From NCBI RefSeq assembly GCF_021390175.1, contig NZ_CP090004.1, forward strand, positions 2,595,001-2,659,000: a DNA stretch of 64,000 nt, written 5' to 3'. Position numbers and translations under genes: made by a program. Below, piece after piece: positions 63,973 through 64,000 of the stretch. This stretch comes from Flagellimonas sp. HMM57 (GTDB lineage: Bacteria; Bacteroidota; Bacteroidia; Flavobacteriales; Flavobacteriaceae). Under the pieces are notes generated by a model. The model searched no databases and had not been told where the DNA came from. It saw nothing but the letters and a program-made list of their open reading frames with translations. How positions within the stretch are numbered: position 1 is the first letter of the stretch; each line of letters begins with the position of its first letter.

Positions 63973-64000
63973 TTAGGTTGTTACGATTAACAGTAAAACA

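Overview
The window reads as chromosomal DNA of a marine-type Flavobacteriaceae (Bacteroidota). The evidence is type IX secretion and gliding genes (gldJ, porV, and a cargo protein with a C-terminal sorting domain), a SusC/SusD pair, an NhaD sodium/proton antiporter, TAnnTTTG -7 promoter elements, AT-rich DNA and few clear Shine-Dalgarno sites. Most of it is core metabolism in short operons. No plasmid, prophage or insertion sequence was recognised.

Layout. 1-8.3 kb: 3' end of a secreted T9SS cargo gene, gltB-gltD (glutamate synthase) and an acyl-CoA dehydrogenase. 8.5-13.1 kb: nhaD, exbB, exbD, a tonB-like gene and folC, which join ion homeostasis with the motor that energises outer-membrane transport. 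13.2-14.8 kb: tRNA-Val(UAC) followed by a small accessory island with a frameshifted small gene, an XRE regulator and an abortive-infection-type protein. That protein has a HEPN-like RNxxxxxH motif and ends in a tail that looks like the SSB C-terminal tip. 14.9-17.6 kb: molybdate uptake (modA, a TOBE protein, modB, modC). 17.6-23.2 kb: a hairpin-rich leader, a SusC/SusD pair and an unknown secreted protein. 23.3-25.6 kb: queD, tRNA-Val(GAC), a DCC-family protein and murF. 25.6-32.2 kb: gldJ diverging from porV, then cdd, pdhA (E1 alpha) and the pyruvate dehydrogenase E2 gene; no porU lies between gldJ and porV. 32.3-37.2 kb: an M28 peptidase, then an SDR, a SprT-like protein, manC (broken by a 1-bp frameshift) and a DUF389 membrane protein. 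37.2-42.4 kb: a metallophosphoesterase, mlaE-mlaF and a PafA-like phosphatase. 42.9-48.4 kb: FabH-like synthase, methyltransferase and glycosyltransferase, then gcvP. 48.6-54.3 kb: UbiA-like protein, ECF sigma with a short zinc-finger anti-sigma, methyltransferase, membrane protein, GbsR/MarR regulator and an M3 peptidase. 54.45-54.55 kb: a 14-copy heptanucleotide repeat. 54.5-58.5 kb: purE-purK diverging from an Hpt-adenylate kinase fusion and obgE. 58.5-64 kb: a DUF4136 lipoprotein, an S9 peptidase, and a LytS/LytTR two-component pair with a small membrane protein upstream.

How the parts work together. ExbB/ExbD/TonB would power the SusC receptor, GldJ and PorV serve export of proteins such as the first one in the window, and MlaE/MlaF maintain outer-membrane lipids. 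The most novel-looking locus is the island at 13.3-14.8 kb. Next are the manC frameshift, the hpt-adk fusion, the structured leader before susC and the heptamer array touching the purE stop codon. All functions are assigned from recognised sequence motifs; no database search was run.
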